A stretch of DNA of 64,000 nt, from positions 1 to 64,000 of the forward strand of contig JAKSYS010000227.1 in assembly GCA_022925895.1 (NCBI GenBank), written 5' to 3'. Position 1 is the stretch's first letter, and every line of letters starts with the position of its first letter. Made by a program: the position numbers and the translations under genes. The DNA comes from Fragilaria crotonensis. Its lineage: Eukaryota > Bacillariophyta > Fragilariophyceae > Fragilariales > Fragilariaceae. Positions 10,606 to 20,857 of this stretch are shown in pieces. The notes beneath the pieces were generated by a model. The model saw nothing but the letters and a program-made list of their open reading frames with translations. It ran no database searches and was not told the origin of the DNA.

Positions 10606-11304
10606 TTACATTTTTCGTCGCCGTTGTTGCAATTGCTTTTTCTTCTTGACTGTTTTCAATTCTCGATCTTTCCAATCGCTGCGCTTCACTTGAATTGGAC
10701 GCGAGGAAAGCCATGTTTGATCCATCTCTCGCATAGCCCGGGCACACTCCAGAGGCTCCAGGAGAGAGACAAATCCATATCCCTTTGACACTCCCTTGTT
10801 ATCAACAATGACCTTGACCATTTGGAGGCTTGGATATTTATGGAAATGCTCGAACAACTGTTGATCTGTCACATCCTTGGAAAGATTTCCAACAAAAAGT
10901 CGATAATCGTTCTCTGGCCAGTCTGCGAGACTGGAATCCTTCCACACCTTTCCGGCAGCCGATCGAACATGCGGCTTTTTGGTAACTGCATTCGAGTCTA
11001 CTGGAGGATGCGTCATCGGTGGTGGTATGACAGGGGGTGGTGGTGGAGGGGGTGGAATGGTGAACGGTTTTATTTCCTCATCTTGAATTGGAGGCGGGGG
11101 AGGCGGAGGGATGACAACTGCTTTCGAAGCCGATGCTGCGGCTGCCACGACAACGCCGACTGGGCGTTTCAGTTTCTTGGTAGGAGGAGGCTTGACTTCT
11201 TGTTCTTCTTCTTGTCGAGGTAAACTATCGGACGTTTCCTCATCAGCATTTGCTTCAACAGCCGAGACTTCCTCAAAGAAGGCGTCCAAATCGTCGTCGG
11301 CCAT
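10606..11304 (-). CDS. RBM42: RNA-binding protein RBM42-like, one RRM
   Basis: A 232-residue protein. The N-terminal half is acidic, then has two polyproline tracts. The C-terminal half is an RRM: RNP2 is RLFVGNL and RNP1 is KGYGFVSL, preceded by SAAGKVWKDSSLADWPENDY and followed by ARAMREMDQTWLSSRPIQVK. This arrangement matches RBM42, a spliceosome-associated RRM protein. The basic tail (KKKKQLQQRRRK) could serve as a nuclear signal. Convergent with the ABHD17-like gene, stops 54 bp apart. Confidence 0.87.
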   Translation of the reverse strand: MADDDLDAFFEEVSAVEANADEETSDSLPRQEEEQEVKPPPTKKLKRPVGVVVAAAASASKAVVIPPPPPPPIQDEEIKPFTIPPPPPPPPVIPPPMTHPPVDSNAVTKKPHVRSAAGKVWKDSSLADWPENDYRLFVGNLSKDVTDQQLFEHFHKYPSLQMVKVIVDNKGVSKGYGFVSLLEPLECARAMREMDQTWLSSRPIQVKRSDWKDRELKTVKKKKQLQQRRRKM

Positions 11305-11604
11305 CTTTGTTTAATCGCTGATGGAGACAAACTGAGATGGGAGAAAAATGGAAATTCGGAAAAAAAGTGCACGCGACGACATGCCGAGAAACGTCAGTCA
11401 CGCGTCAGGGACGACGGAATGACGACCAGACGTATTCGTGATCTCACGAATCGGTACTCGGGACTCGGGACCAGGTACTACCGGTACTGTAGTATATGAA
11501 ACATGAACTACCGGTAGTAGGTCCTATTGGTACAAATGAGATTGAAACTACGACTGGTAGTGTATCTGTATCCACGTGTGGCTCCAATAGGTGTGCAACC
11601 ATTC
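11305..11604. other. Short intergenic region with two TACCGGTA palindromes
   Basis: Upstream of RBM42 and downstream of the epimerase. TACCGGTA lies at 11479-11486 and CTACCGGTAG at 11508-11517. No gene. Confidence 0.6.
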
Positions 11605-12851
11605 CTAGTTTGTTGCTACTTGCTCCACACATTCCTCTACTGTTTGATAGCCATTCGGATTGTTCGATTGCCAGTTCCATGTATCACGGCACATGTCATC
11701 CACCCCTAGACTTGCCTTCCATTTCAGGAGGGCCATTGCAAGACTAGGATCGGCATACACCTCAGCGACATCTCCTGGTCGTCTGGGGGCAATCACATAA
11801 GGAATGGGATTCCCTGTTGCTTTCACCATCCCTTCGACAAGCTCCAAAACTGACACACCTCGACCAGTTCCAAGATTGACGGCTTCGCAGCCCACCTCGG
11901 CGTCTCCGTAGAGCTTATCCAAAGCAGCCACATGCCCCTTGGCCAAGTCGACAACGTGAATGTAATCGCGAACTCCAGTCCCATCCTTTGTATCATAGTC
12001 ATCTCCAAAGATTGATAGCTTTTCTCGCCGTCCAACACAGACCTGAGCGATGAAGGGCATCAAGTTATTCGGAATGCCCTGAGGATCCTCTCCGATGCGA
12101 CCAGATGCATGAGCTCCAATAGGATTGAAGTACCGAAGGATCAAGATTCCCCACTCAGGATCCGATGCATGACAATCTCTAAGTATCTCTTCAATAAACA
12201 GTTTTGTCCGCCCGTACGGATTGGTAGCCTGCAACCGTGCGGATTCCAACAGGGGCAGCATTTCGGGTTCTCCATAAACAGTGGCGGACGATGAAAAGAC
12301 GAATTTCTTGATGCCCCGGGCACCAAGCTCCTCCAAAAGAGAGACGGTTCCGCCAACATTACAATCATAATATGAGAGTGGATTCGAGACCGATTCACCG
12401 ACGGCCTTGAGGCCGGCAAAGTGGATGCAAGAATCAATCTCAGGAAATTCGTCCAGAACTGAATTTGAAAGGAAACGGAATTGTATAAGAGGAAAATGGT
12501 TGAATGTCGAAGATTGAATCCACAGCTGTTCTCACCCTTCTTTATTCCCGCCTTATCTCGAATATCGCAAAGACGAAAATGAAGTCGGTTGGGGTCGCAC
12601 TTTGTCAGTTCGCGGACTCGCCGAAGTGATTCTTCAGACGAATTGTCGAGATTATCAACAACCACGACATTGTACTCCTTGGACTCGAGCAACTCTAAGC
12701 ACGTGTGCGAGCCAATATATCCCGCACCGCCGGTGACCAAAACTGTCCGGGCGCTCGGGGAGGCAAGAGCCACCACCGTGGTCGATGCGTAAACTAATGT
12801 CAAGAGTAAGATGAGGAGCCACTGCGGAAGAGAGAGGGCCTTGTTCAGCAT
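11605..12851 (-). CDS. GALE: UDP-glucose 4-epimerase with signal-like N-terminus, two exons
   Basis: Interconverts UDP-glucose and UDP-galactose (Leloir pathway). Exon 1 is 12536-12851; intron 12459-12535 (77 nt, phase 1); exon 2 11605-12458; 389 residues. The Rossmann motif is [11 protein letters not shown], followed by [18 protein letters not shown], the Ser segment [11 protein letters not shown] and the YGRTK catalytic pair (Y-x-x-x-K). [14 protein letters not shown] and [15 protein letters not shown] are also typical. Residues 1-30 ([17 protein letters not shown]) form a hydrophobic signal or anchor, unlike the cytosolic enzyme, then VALASP. This suggests an endomembrane or plastid location, perhaps for glycan or galactolipid sugar supply. 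The frame is open further upstream, but this start gives a clean signal peptide. Confidence 0.94.
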
Positions 12852-13546
12852 GGTCCGACGAGTAACTATCTTCTTATTTATGAGAAGCCGGATCGACGGT
12901 GACAGGGATCGAAAAGCGCAACTTTGTCTACTGCGCTCAGAATGAGAGTTACCAAATACAAGTAGCGACGTGAACGACGAAATGAAAAATGCAACATGTC
13001 GGTCGGTGTCAGGTGTCACGTCAAAGTTCAACAAACGTACTGAGGATCACCCGGAGATTACATGGGATTCACAATCTCACTATACTATCATAGTAGTACT
13101 GTACATCATACAGTGTATCGAGCATAGCTACATCCATAGTGTACTGTACTGCTGTACAGTATAAAGGTGTTTTTCCACGGTACTGAGAAGTAAATAACAA
13201 CGGTATTCATAGAAGTACGCAGTACAGTTCAGTACTACAGGATGTTCCAAGTTCCAACTATACCTCAATGACTGAAGCATCGTCGAATGGCGTGTGTATG
13301 TCATAGCATATGAACTATGAACACATCATAGTTCAACACCTATCGCCATTAGAAGAGTCCACTTGAAACTCGGCGTTTTCGAAACAGCAAGACGGTGGAT
13401 AATTCAATTCTAAATTTCCTACACTCAGCGATTCGAGTGAACGCTTCCTCTCTTGGTGTAGCATGGAGAACTCCGTATGACCATGATCCCAGTTCCCAGT
13501 TATCCGTAGTCCAGGACTTGCCAGATGATCGAAGATAGCGCCGGCG
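12852..13546. other. Intergenic region between epimerase and NDUFA1
   Basis: No gene seen. It has several GTACTGTAC-like palindromic patches at about 13090-13240, and should hold the epimerase promoter. Confidence 0.55.
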
Positions 13547-13868
13547 TTACTTCTTAGCTGCCGCAGCCTCCTTTTCCGCTGCAGCGGCGGCCTTGGCCAA
13601 CTTTTCTCGAAACTTCAAAACCTCATAGTTGCGGTTTTCCAAAGCATACTCGAAACGATCACGAAGAATTGGTCGTCCCTGGGAAGCAACGACGCTGGGT
13701 TAGTTCACACAGTACGCATCCCGACAACAGACAGACGAAACCAACCGAACATTCGATCTCACTCACTCGTTTTCCATAATAAACGCGGTCAACAGCCCAG
13801 ATGCCAGCAGCAGTCAGATTAAACGCCCCCATAATGATGAGGAGAGAGGGAACAACTTGCCATGGCAT
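13547..13868 (-). CDS. NDUFA1: Complex I subunit NDUFA1 (MWFE)-like, split by one intron
   Basis: Two small exons: 13767-13868 (34 codons) and 13547-13678 (44 codons with stop), joined in phase 0 across an 88-nt intron with donor GTGAGT and acceptor CCCAG. The 77-residue product starts MPWQVVPSLLIIMGAFNLTA, one membrane helix, then VDRVYYGKRGRPILRDRFEYALENRN. That layout (one N-terminal helix, a Y-x-G-[RK] segment, then a short [WF]-x-x-A-[ML]-E-x-R motif) matches plant and animal MWFE, an accessory subunit of mitochondrial NADH:ubiquinone oxidoreductase needed for assembly. An Ala/Lys-rich tail (AAAAAEKEAAAAKK) is extra. Too short for most gene finders. Moderate certainty because the family is short and diverged. 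Confidence 0.75.
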
Positions 13869-14276
13869 GGTGAAACAGTCGAACGCGAATCGTATCTGCG
13901 TGTCCCAAGCAAGGGTGAAGTACAAGTGGTACGACAGTTTGTCGAACCAACGCCTGCGCTTGTGCTGTGAAACTGCCTATCAGGTTGGTTCGGGTGTGAA
14001 TTGCGAGGGATGCAGCCAAGCAGACAACTTTTTTTCAAGGGTGCAGGATATCGTACTGTGTACTGTATGAACATACGTCGGATTACGTTCGCGACTAAAA
14101 TACCCGCATGCCGCATGTATGCATACATGCAGAACATAATATTCGATCCAGATTGGACACACATGAAACACGTACGTCGTACAGGTCGTAATAAATCCAG
14201 ACGATTTTGTCTTGGGAAGTGTGCAAGTGGCACGGCGCAACTACTTGTACTGTACCGGTAGACACAAAGCAAAGCA
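13869..14276. promoter_or_regulatory. Divergent intergenic region between NDUFA1 and GPD
   Basis: Non-coding between two divergent starts. It contains ATGCATACATGCAG-type palindromes near 14115-14135 and TACCGGTAG at 14253-14261 just before the GPD start. Confidence 0.5.
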
Positions 14277-15541
14277 ATGATCATTCGTGTGCTGAGAAGA
14301 GAATTTCCGCATCGAACTTGCTGGTGGCTTCCCATTATTATCTCCATCACGTTTCAAAACGTTCAGGCTGTCATCATGGAAACTTGTGTGAATCGAGAAC
14401 TCGAACGAGTCTGCATCATTGGGAGTGGAAACTGGGGAAGCGCCATTGCCAAAATAGTGGGAAACAATTGCCGCCGATTGGAATTCTGTGAACGACGAGT
14501 CAACATGTGGGTCTACGAGGAACTTGTCGAGGTGGATGGCGAGGAACAAAAGTTGACCGATGTTATCAATGCGAAGCACGAGAATGTCAAGTACCTCCCG
14601 GGCATTCAACTTCCAGACAACGTTGTTGCTATGCCAGATCTTGAACTTGCTTGCCAAGGAGCAACTTTGCTCATTTTTGTTGTTCCCCATCAATTCCTTC
14701 CAAACCTGCTGCCTATAATCAAGAAGAGCGCTCATCCATCATCTCGAGGTGTCAGCCTTATTAAGGGTCTTGATTTTGACGCTGGCACTCAGAGACCATT
14801 ATTGATATCACAATCCATTTCAAAGGCCATGAGCCGACCTGGTACTGCTGCCGATGGAGAGTTCAAATGCGGCGTTCTCATGGGTGCCAACGTCGCTGAC
14901 GAAATTGCTCGGGGCCAAGTTTGCGAGTCCACCTTGGCCTGCCGATTTGCGAATCACGACCAAAACGAACGAACGCGTCAAATCTTTGAAACCCCACCCA
15001 CTTTGTGGGTGCAACGCATCGACGACGTGGCAGGTGCCGAAATGTGTGGGGCTCTCAAGAATGTCGTAGCCCTTGGGGCGGGCTTTGTCGATGGTCTTGA
15101 TCTGGGAGGGAATACAAGGCAGCCTTGCTGCGGGTGGGATTGAGGGAGATACGGAACTTTTGTCATTTGTTTTTTGATGGCATTCAAGAAGATACGTTTA
15201 CCGAGAGTTGCGGCGTTGCAGACCTGATAACATCTTGTTATGGAGGACGGAATCGGAAGTGCGCCGAAGCCTTTGCTAGGAAACGACTTGAACACCGAGA
15301 CCTGAGTGAAGCTGAGCTAGAGCAGCTGTGGAACGACATTGAAACTGACCTTTTAGATGGCCAAAAGCTTCAGGGGATTCGAACTGCCAAAGATGTCTAC
15401 TCAGTTCTCCATTCTCGAAATTTGATCAACTCGTTCCCTTTGATCAAGTCAATTTGTGACATTGCCTTCAAGGGAAGACCAGTAACAAGTATTGCCGAGG
15501 GCATCCGTATTACAACTAGTGGATTACCGTCTCGAGTCTAG
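14277..15541 (+). CDS. GPD1: NAD-dependent glycerol-3-phosphate dehydrogenase, apparent one-base frame break
   Basis: Reduces dihydroxyacetone phosphate to glycerol 3-phosphate with NADH, feeding glycerolipid and glycerol synthesis. The eukaryotic GPD1 pattern is clear: VCIIGSGNWGSAIAKIVG, INAKHENVKYLPG, IFVVPHQF, GVSLIKG, VLMGANVADE, the catalytic-lysine segment CGALKNVVALGAGF, then on a second frame SCGVADLITSCYGGRNRKCAE, LLNGQKLQG-like LLDGQKLQG and a normal C-terminus. The conserved GGNTKAA motif is split at about 15111-15118: the frame upstream and the frame downstream differ by one missing base (an A run of two where three are expected). No intron fits there. Residues 1-33 include a hydrophobic stretch that may be a targeting signal. 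Total length is otherwise normal, so an assembly indel is more likely than a dead gene. Confidence 0.93.
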
Positions 15542-15678
15542 CATTCGTAAGTCCGTATCAATTTAAAGACCAGTGGTGCTTCCGAGATCCTTTTAATTTA
15601 CAGCATGCAACCTATAGAATGTCTATAGAAATGGTTTGTGGTATTGCATCATAATAATACAAATCATTAGCCATCACG

Positions 15679-17010
15679 TTATATCTCTCCGAGCTCGGAA
15701 TCGTGGGTCATAACGAGGATTTGTCGCAGGCGGTCGGGGTCGTCGTGCCGCCCACTGTCTCCAACGTCCATGACGATGATTTCCTCTTCGTCGGTGGTGC
15801 CAAACATATCAGTTGCGTCAAAAGGAAAGGTGTCATGAGGATGTCTTGAGAATGGAGAGGTTGAATGCAGGGAAGAACTAGCTGTTGACACCGTGTTGTT
15901 CTGCTTCAAGTGCCGAGGCTGGTGAGAAAAAGTGAGAACTTAGCATGGCGCAATTCGTAACCACAATGATCCACGTACCGATTCCTGATGCATGGGGCTT
16001 TTGCTGGCGCTAGTTGGAGTTCCACTGCGTTCCTTCAGCGCCTTAACTCGCTGCAGCATAATCTCACGTCGTCGCTCGGGTGTACCCCGATCCGTGTCTT
16101 CGTGTTGCACCACTTCTTCCCAGTAGCGTTGTTCGTCAATACGCCAAGCATTCTCAAAGGAACTGGTTTGAGTGGATCGAGTGCCGTTCGACCTTTTAGT
16201 TGAATGCGTGGTACGACTATTTCCGTGGGTCAGATCGATGGCAGGACCGACCACGGCGTTTTCTTCATTGATCCGATTCGACGCAAACGTCTTGAATCTG
16301 AATCCTTGCTCTCTTTGCTCCTGATGGCTAACTTCCATTGTCTCGAACCCCTCAGAGGTCAGATCAGACGGTACAGCCCGCAATTGTCGACCTCTGGCCA
16401 AGTCCTCATGTCGTGCCATCTCTTCCAGCGTATGTGCTGAAAGACACGAAATGCCATCGTCAAAGCTCATGGTCCCAGCTCCAGTCATATCGGGCGCCGC
16501 GTGCACTGCCGGCGGGGCCGCGACAATCTCCTGAACCATGCGAGGGGATTGTTCAGCAACATCCCTACGGGCAGGAGACGATACTGGAAATGGTTTGGTC
16601 AAGGACGGCTTGTTCTCCGCCACTCGTTGGTGGTCGACAGGTCGAGCGTCGGCTTGTTCTCGAACCGACGAGACGGCTTTGGCGACTCGGGTCGGTGCGA
16701 GAAATTGGGAGTAAAAGAATTCCTCCTTCTCGCGGGAAGGAGATACGGGTTCGCTCAATTCCGTGCTCCTTGTGCGGGAAGAGAGAGACACCGGAGGCTG
16801 GTCTGGGGCGCCAACTGCGCAGGACCCAAACATTGCCTTCATGAGATTGTCCAACGTGGACTGAACGTTGTTGTCCGACGTGGACATGGCCTTTTTCAAC
16901 TTTGATATCGAACCATCTTCGTCTGCTGTCATGGAACGAAGTGTCATCCACATTCCCTGCACCTTTTCACGAGCAGCGAACGCCATTTCCCTTGCATTCG
17001 ACTGCGACAT
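15679..17010 (-). CDS. Unknown, mostly disordered protein, two exons
   Basis: Exon 1 is 15979-17010 (344 codons), intron 15919-15978 (60 nt, donor GTACGT, acceptor CACCAG), exon 2 15679-15918; about 423 residues. I recognise no domain. Residues 1-60 look helical (FAAREKVQGMWMTLRSMTA, ISKLKKAM, STLDNLMKAMFG). The middle is Ser/Pro/Arg-rich and probably unstructured. A helical stretch DEQRYWEEVVQHEDTDRGTP with RRREIMLQRVKALKERSG lies near residue 310. The C-terminus is acidic (TTDEEEIIVMDVGD). Both exons keep an open frame with sensible codon use, which supports a real gene. Function unknown. Confidence 0.7.
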
Positions 17011-18360
17011 GGTTGTTAGGCGAATGGGCTTACAGTGTTTACAATTCTAGCAGTGCCTTGCGTGCAGAGTAAGCAGACCCCGACCTAAAGAACGCAGGAC
17101 TGCAGGGTTTGTGACTTGATTCCGAGTCGCAACTCAACAACGCACAAACACGCAGCGTGGACAACCAGATGATTCAGAATGGAAAAATGTGTGGGGTGAG
17201 GATGCTTCTCAACCCGTGTCGTGTTAAGCGACCTTTGAAAAACGCGGCAAGGGCATCAAAAATTATGCACTCACGTACTCAATAAACGGTTTTCCTTTCG
17301 TGCAGAGTTCGTTGATTCCTTTTTTCGTCTATCTCAAAGAGGTGTGTTCATCTTCAATCGCGAAGGTTCTATAGAATTATTTAGAGGGATTCAGGCCGGC
17401 CTCCTCGCAGTAAAATCCCGCCAAAATCTCGGTTGGGCGCGCCTCTGAACGCGTCCGCCTCGCGATCAGACACCAAAAACTTGTCGGCAGCCGTCCAACT
17501 CCTATGTCCGTATTAGAACTACAGTACCTGGTACAGCAATACCATGAACACTGTTGCATGTTTTGTCTGCAAATCTGCATCCGGGGCCGGATGCGTCCGT
17601 TGGTACTAATTGGAGCGTTATCAGCTTAGTATGGTCCACTACGTTTCGAAGGGGTGCAAGTCTCGACGCGCCATCATAATGATTGTGAATGGCGAATTAA
17701 TCGTAGTGCTTGATCCTCGACGATTCGGGACTATAGCAAATAATTGGAACGTAGCGTCACATTAAAACAGGGACAAACATTCAGTATGGTCAAAATAGGC
17801 GGAGTTCCACAGAAGTACCTCGTACTACAGTCCATGTGCACCCCCAAGACCTTTTTGCTCACATTTCTCTGTTCATACATACAGTTTGCATACAAGCTTG
17901 AGGATACCTGTAGTCAAGTTGGAATAGTAGTACAATTAGTACAGTTTTCTACTGGAGTCCTACTCGAGGCCCACGAGTACTACCGGTAGGTTCCGCGTAG
18001 TGGAGTACGGATATTCGTCTACGTATACATATAAGTGGGATATCGGTACAGTACACAGTACACAGTACAATTGCCTGGTACTTTAGTACAACTTCGAGTA
18101 CCAGGTATGCATACTCACTCTAGAGTACAGGAATCTTTTCCGTGACAACTGACAATAGCAGAAAGAATAGAGTCCGTTGGGTACAAGTACTTTTTGGACC
18201 TCCTGTTTGTGGTTGTTGACAACCGGAATGACTGACCAGGAGACGACACAAGACTACTTCTGGTAGAAGTGCATCCAACTTTCATCTCCTGCTGGTATGT
18301 TATTGTGCATACAGGTTCGTTGTGAAAGTAGAAAACATTCTACAGAACATCGTAAACTTC
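17011..18360. other. 1.35-kb intergenic region rich in GTAC palindromes
   Basis: No gene supported. It contains CTACCGGTAG at 17980-17989, and dense GTAC-containing patches at 17820-18130 (for example GTACAGTACACAGTACACAG). It should hold the promoters of the flanking divergent genes. Confidence 0.6.
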
Positions 18361-19428
18361 ATGGCGGAGCCTGTTCGCGAAGCCGGCATAACACTTTCGA
18401 CGTCGGCGTTCAAGCGAGCCCAACTGCGATATCGCAGACAGGGAACTGACCCCAATCGAATTGATGGCCAGAACGAGTTCCTGGATTTTTCGAATTCTGA
18501 AGATGACAGTCGCATCATTCAGATCCAAGTCAACAACAAGAACGAAGGCGACGCTTACCAAGGTCCCATGTACGGAATTAAGAACGTTCCAGGATTTCTC
18601 TTCGCTCCCCAAGCGCTGTCGGCAAAGCTGCAATCGCAGATTGCGTACCTTTCGGTGACCGAGTTCTGCGAAAGGCCTCACGCTACCAACATCGAGAATG
18701 TTCCGGTGAAGCCAAACGAAGTCGCAAATTTTGACCAGTCCATGTGGGATCTCTATCGGACGGATTTTGGTCGGGGATCCAGGCAACCAACGAGTCAAAC
18801 GCGACGACCGTACAGAACTTTTAAGAAACTAGCCTGGGCGACCATGGGTTGGCAATATGATTGGACCGCGAGAGCGTACCATGACGACGCTCACTCGCCC
18901 ATGCCTTCAATTCTGACGGATCTAGCCCAACCATTTGCCAAAGCCTCACTTTTGATTGATAATGCTGCATCTACGCACTTTCTACCATCGGCCGCAATAG
19001 TTAATTTCTACACTCTTAAATCCACCATGGGCGGACACTGCGATGATTTGGAATTCGCCCTCGACAAGCCCGTTGTATCTTTCAGTGTCGGACTTTCTGG
19101 TGTATTTTTACTCGGCGGTGGAACATCCAGTCAAGACAGTCCCGTCCTGCCTATTCTCGTTCGGTCTGGCGATGTTATGATTCTTGGAGGAGACGCGCGT
19201 TTGCGATACCATGGCATGGCGCGAGTCCTGCCGCCGTTGAAAACCACGACCCTGGACCTGTCGAGCGTTCCATTACAAGACAGAATGTACCTCGAGTCGT
19301 TCGTGTCGCAACATCGAATCAATATAAATGTGCGCCAGGTGCTTCCCGATGGAATCAACTCGATCGCCGAGGCGCAGGAGGAATGTGCGCGTGTGCGTGA
19401 CTCTAAGTCGGAGTCAACTGGCGCATAG
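18361..19428 (+). CDS. ALKBH1: ALKBH1-type 2-oxoglutarate/Fe(II) dioxygenase
   Basis: A 355-residue AlkB-family enzyme. ALKBH1 relatives demethylate or oxidise bases in tRNA and DNA. The iron ligands are H226 and D228 in GGHCDD and H284 in RYHGMA; the 2-oxoglutarate-binding arginines are R319 and R325 in the motif RININVRQ. The segments GWQYDWTARAYH, NFYTLKSTMGGH and VSFSVGLSGVFLLGG followed by SGDVMILGGDARLRYH match ALKBH1 better than ALKBH2 or 3. The open frame begins at a GTG at 18322; I use the first ATG, 18361. An extra 5' exon cannot be excluded. Convergent with the RlmM-like gene, stops 34 bp apart. Confidence 0.88.
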   Translation: MAEPVREAGITLSTSAFKRAQLRYRRQGTDPNRIDGQNEFLDFSNSEDDSRIIQIQVNNKNEGDAYQGPMYGIKNVPGFLFAPQALSAKLQSQIAYLSVTEFCERPHATNIENVPVKPNEVANFDQSMWDLYRTDFGRGSRQPTSQTRRPYRTFKKLAWATMGWQYDWTARAYHDDAHSPMPSILTDLAQPFAKASLLIDNAASTHFLPSAAIVNFYTLKSTMGGHCDDLEFALDKPVVSFSVGLSGVFLLGGGTSSQDSPVLPILVRSGDVMILGGDARLRYHGMARVLPPLKTTTLDLSSVPLQDRMYLESFVSQHRININVRQVLPDGINSIAEAQEECARVRDSKSESTGA

Positions 19429-19462
19429 GGCACATGGCATATGGATGCCAGTATTGCAGCGT

Positions 19463-20857
19463 CTACGATTTGGGCCATACTATTGGATACATGGCCTCTA
19501 TTCCAGCGCCAGTGCTTGTATGCTGTTCTTTTCCTTCCACCATGAGCGTCACTTCGTTCTTGTTGTTGAAGAAATGCTTCGCCCTGGCACAATATCCATG
19601 TGTTCTGGCTACCTGGATGGCAGCCTTCAAGGGCGTCCCAGGACGGCGCTGCTCCCTGAAATTTAACGGTAACAATCATGTGTTTTGCCAGACGCTCGCC
19701 GCACCAAACATTCAAAAGTTCTGCAACTCGTTCCGGGTAGGCAATGATATCGCTTACCATCCAATCCACCTGGCCCATTTCAGGTTTGTACGCAAACGCA
19801 TCTCCCTTGACGAACTTGACCAACAAGTTGTTCTTCATACGGTCATGTAACTCAGATCGATCGACGGCAATCACACGGCATTGACACACCTGTAGCGCGG
19901 CAGCTGTCCATCCCCCCGGACTGGCCCCCAAATCCACCACCGTCTCGCCAGGAGCCGGCTTGGCGCCCCAACAAGCGAATGCCTCGAGTAACTTTCGGTA
20001 CGCGGAACTGGGCATTTTCATGGAAATGTCCACATTGGCCAATCCGAGAGGGTACGATGGATTGGGCCAGACGCAGTTCGGAAAGGATGGGATTCTTTGG
20101 CATCGACCAAGGGACACGGCGAGAACATCTGGTGACAAGAGCAAAATCTGAAGTAGCCATTGCTCGTCCATAGAACTGTCTCCTTTTCGCGCTGCTGCCG
20201 GGTATTGATTCTTGAAAATCTCATGAGTGGTCTCTGCAATTAGGGTCGAGCGCCTTTGAAGTATGGGATCTTTCTGACCCTTGCACATGCCAGGTACCAG
20301 AGCGTGGATCGAAAGGCTACCTTGGCGTGCGCTTGCCAACAGTTCTTTAAAGTGAGCTATTTCCGTGATTGCTCGTGCCAGCCCTTTGATCGATTCCGGT
20401 ACCTCGATGATGCGACACTCCGGCAGCGCCTGCAGTGCATAGATAGGTTCGTAGAAACCATTTAGTTGTAAGTTTTCAATTCGGACGAGGCCTGGGAACG
20501 GTGATGATGCTTCGACAAGTGGTTGTCTCAACATTATCTCCTCTATTAATGTTTCTTCGTAGGTATGGCGACACGTAAAGTATGTCGGGAACGGACCTGT
20601 CGGGTCAGTTGGGAGAGGAGGAGGAGGCAGTGGATCGGCTTTTTGTTGTCGTCGTCGTCCTTTGGAATTCCCTTTCCTTGTTTCACTTTCGGATCGTAAC
20701 GTTGTCGACCTTTGGTTATTCTGCTTGTTTTAGGGGAAGCTAGAAGATAAAGCGTTTGCAAGAACCCGACGTGCATTGTACAAAGGTGACGAGTGCGTGC
20801 TGGTATGAAAGGGCGTCGTTTACGGTGAGGGACTGGAAGATTTTTGAGAATCATCAT
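19463..20857 (-). CDS. RlmM/FtsJ-like rRNA 2'-O-methyltransferase, coding sequence in three frames
   Basis: SAM-dependent RNA 2'-O-methyltransferase resembling bacterial RlmM. The core has VVDLGASPGGWTAAAL (SAM motif I), VIAVDRSEL, FVKGDAFAYKP, MVSDIIAYPERV, TVKFQG (catalytic Lys) and, on a second frame, a C-terminal FFNNKNEVTLM that corresponds to the family's REEVTV motif. The move from one frame to the other is at about 19622-19636, beside CCC and AAG runs, and needs one extra base removed. Without it the frame would run on to 19131, antisense through the ALKBH1 gene. At the 5' end YFTCRHTYEETLIEEI lies in frame upstream of the first ATG (20534), but a methionine is only reachable in another frame (20776 or 20857) across an A5 run near 20644. 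Both look like assembly indels. The long basic N-terminus could target an organelle. Confidence 0.75.

Noticed and set aside
19131-19462. Extension of the RlmM-like frame on the minus strand across the ALKBH1 3' end
   Set aside because: The conserved C-terminal motif (NEVTLM) lies in another frame that stops at 19463, and the extension is antisense to the iron-binding part of ALKBH1.
19620-19640. Programmed +1 frameshift in the RlmM-like gene (CTT-G-AAG)
   Set aside because: It resembles known slippery contexts slightly, but there is no slow codon or stop at the site, and similar indels occur in neighbouring genes, so a sequence error is simpler.
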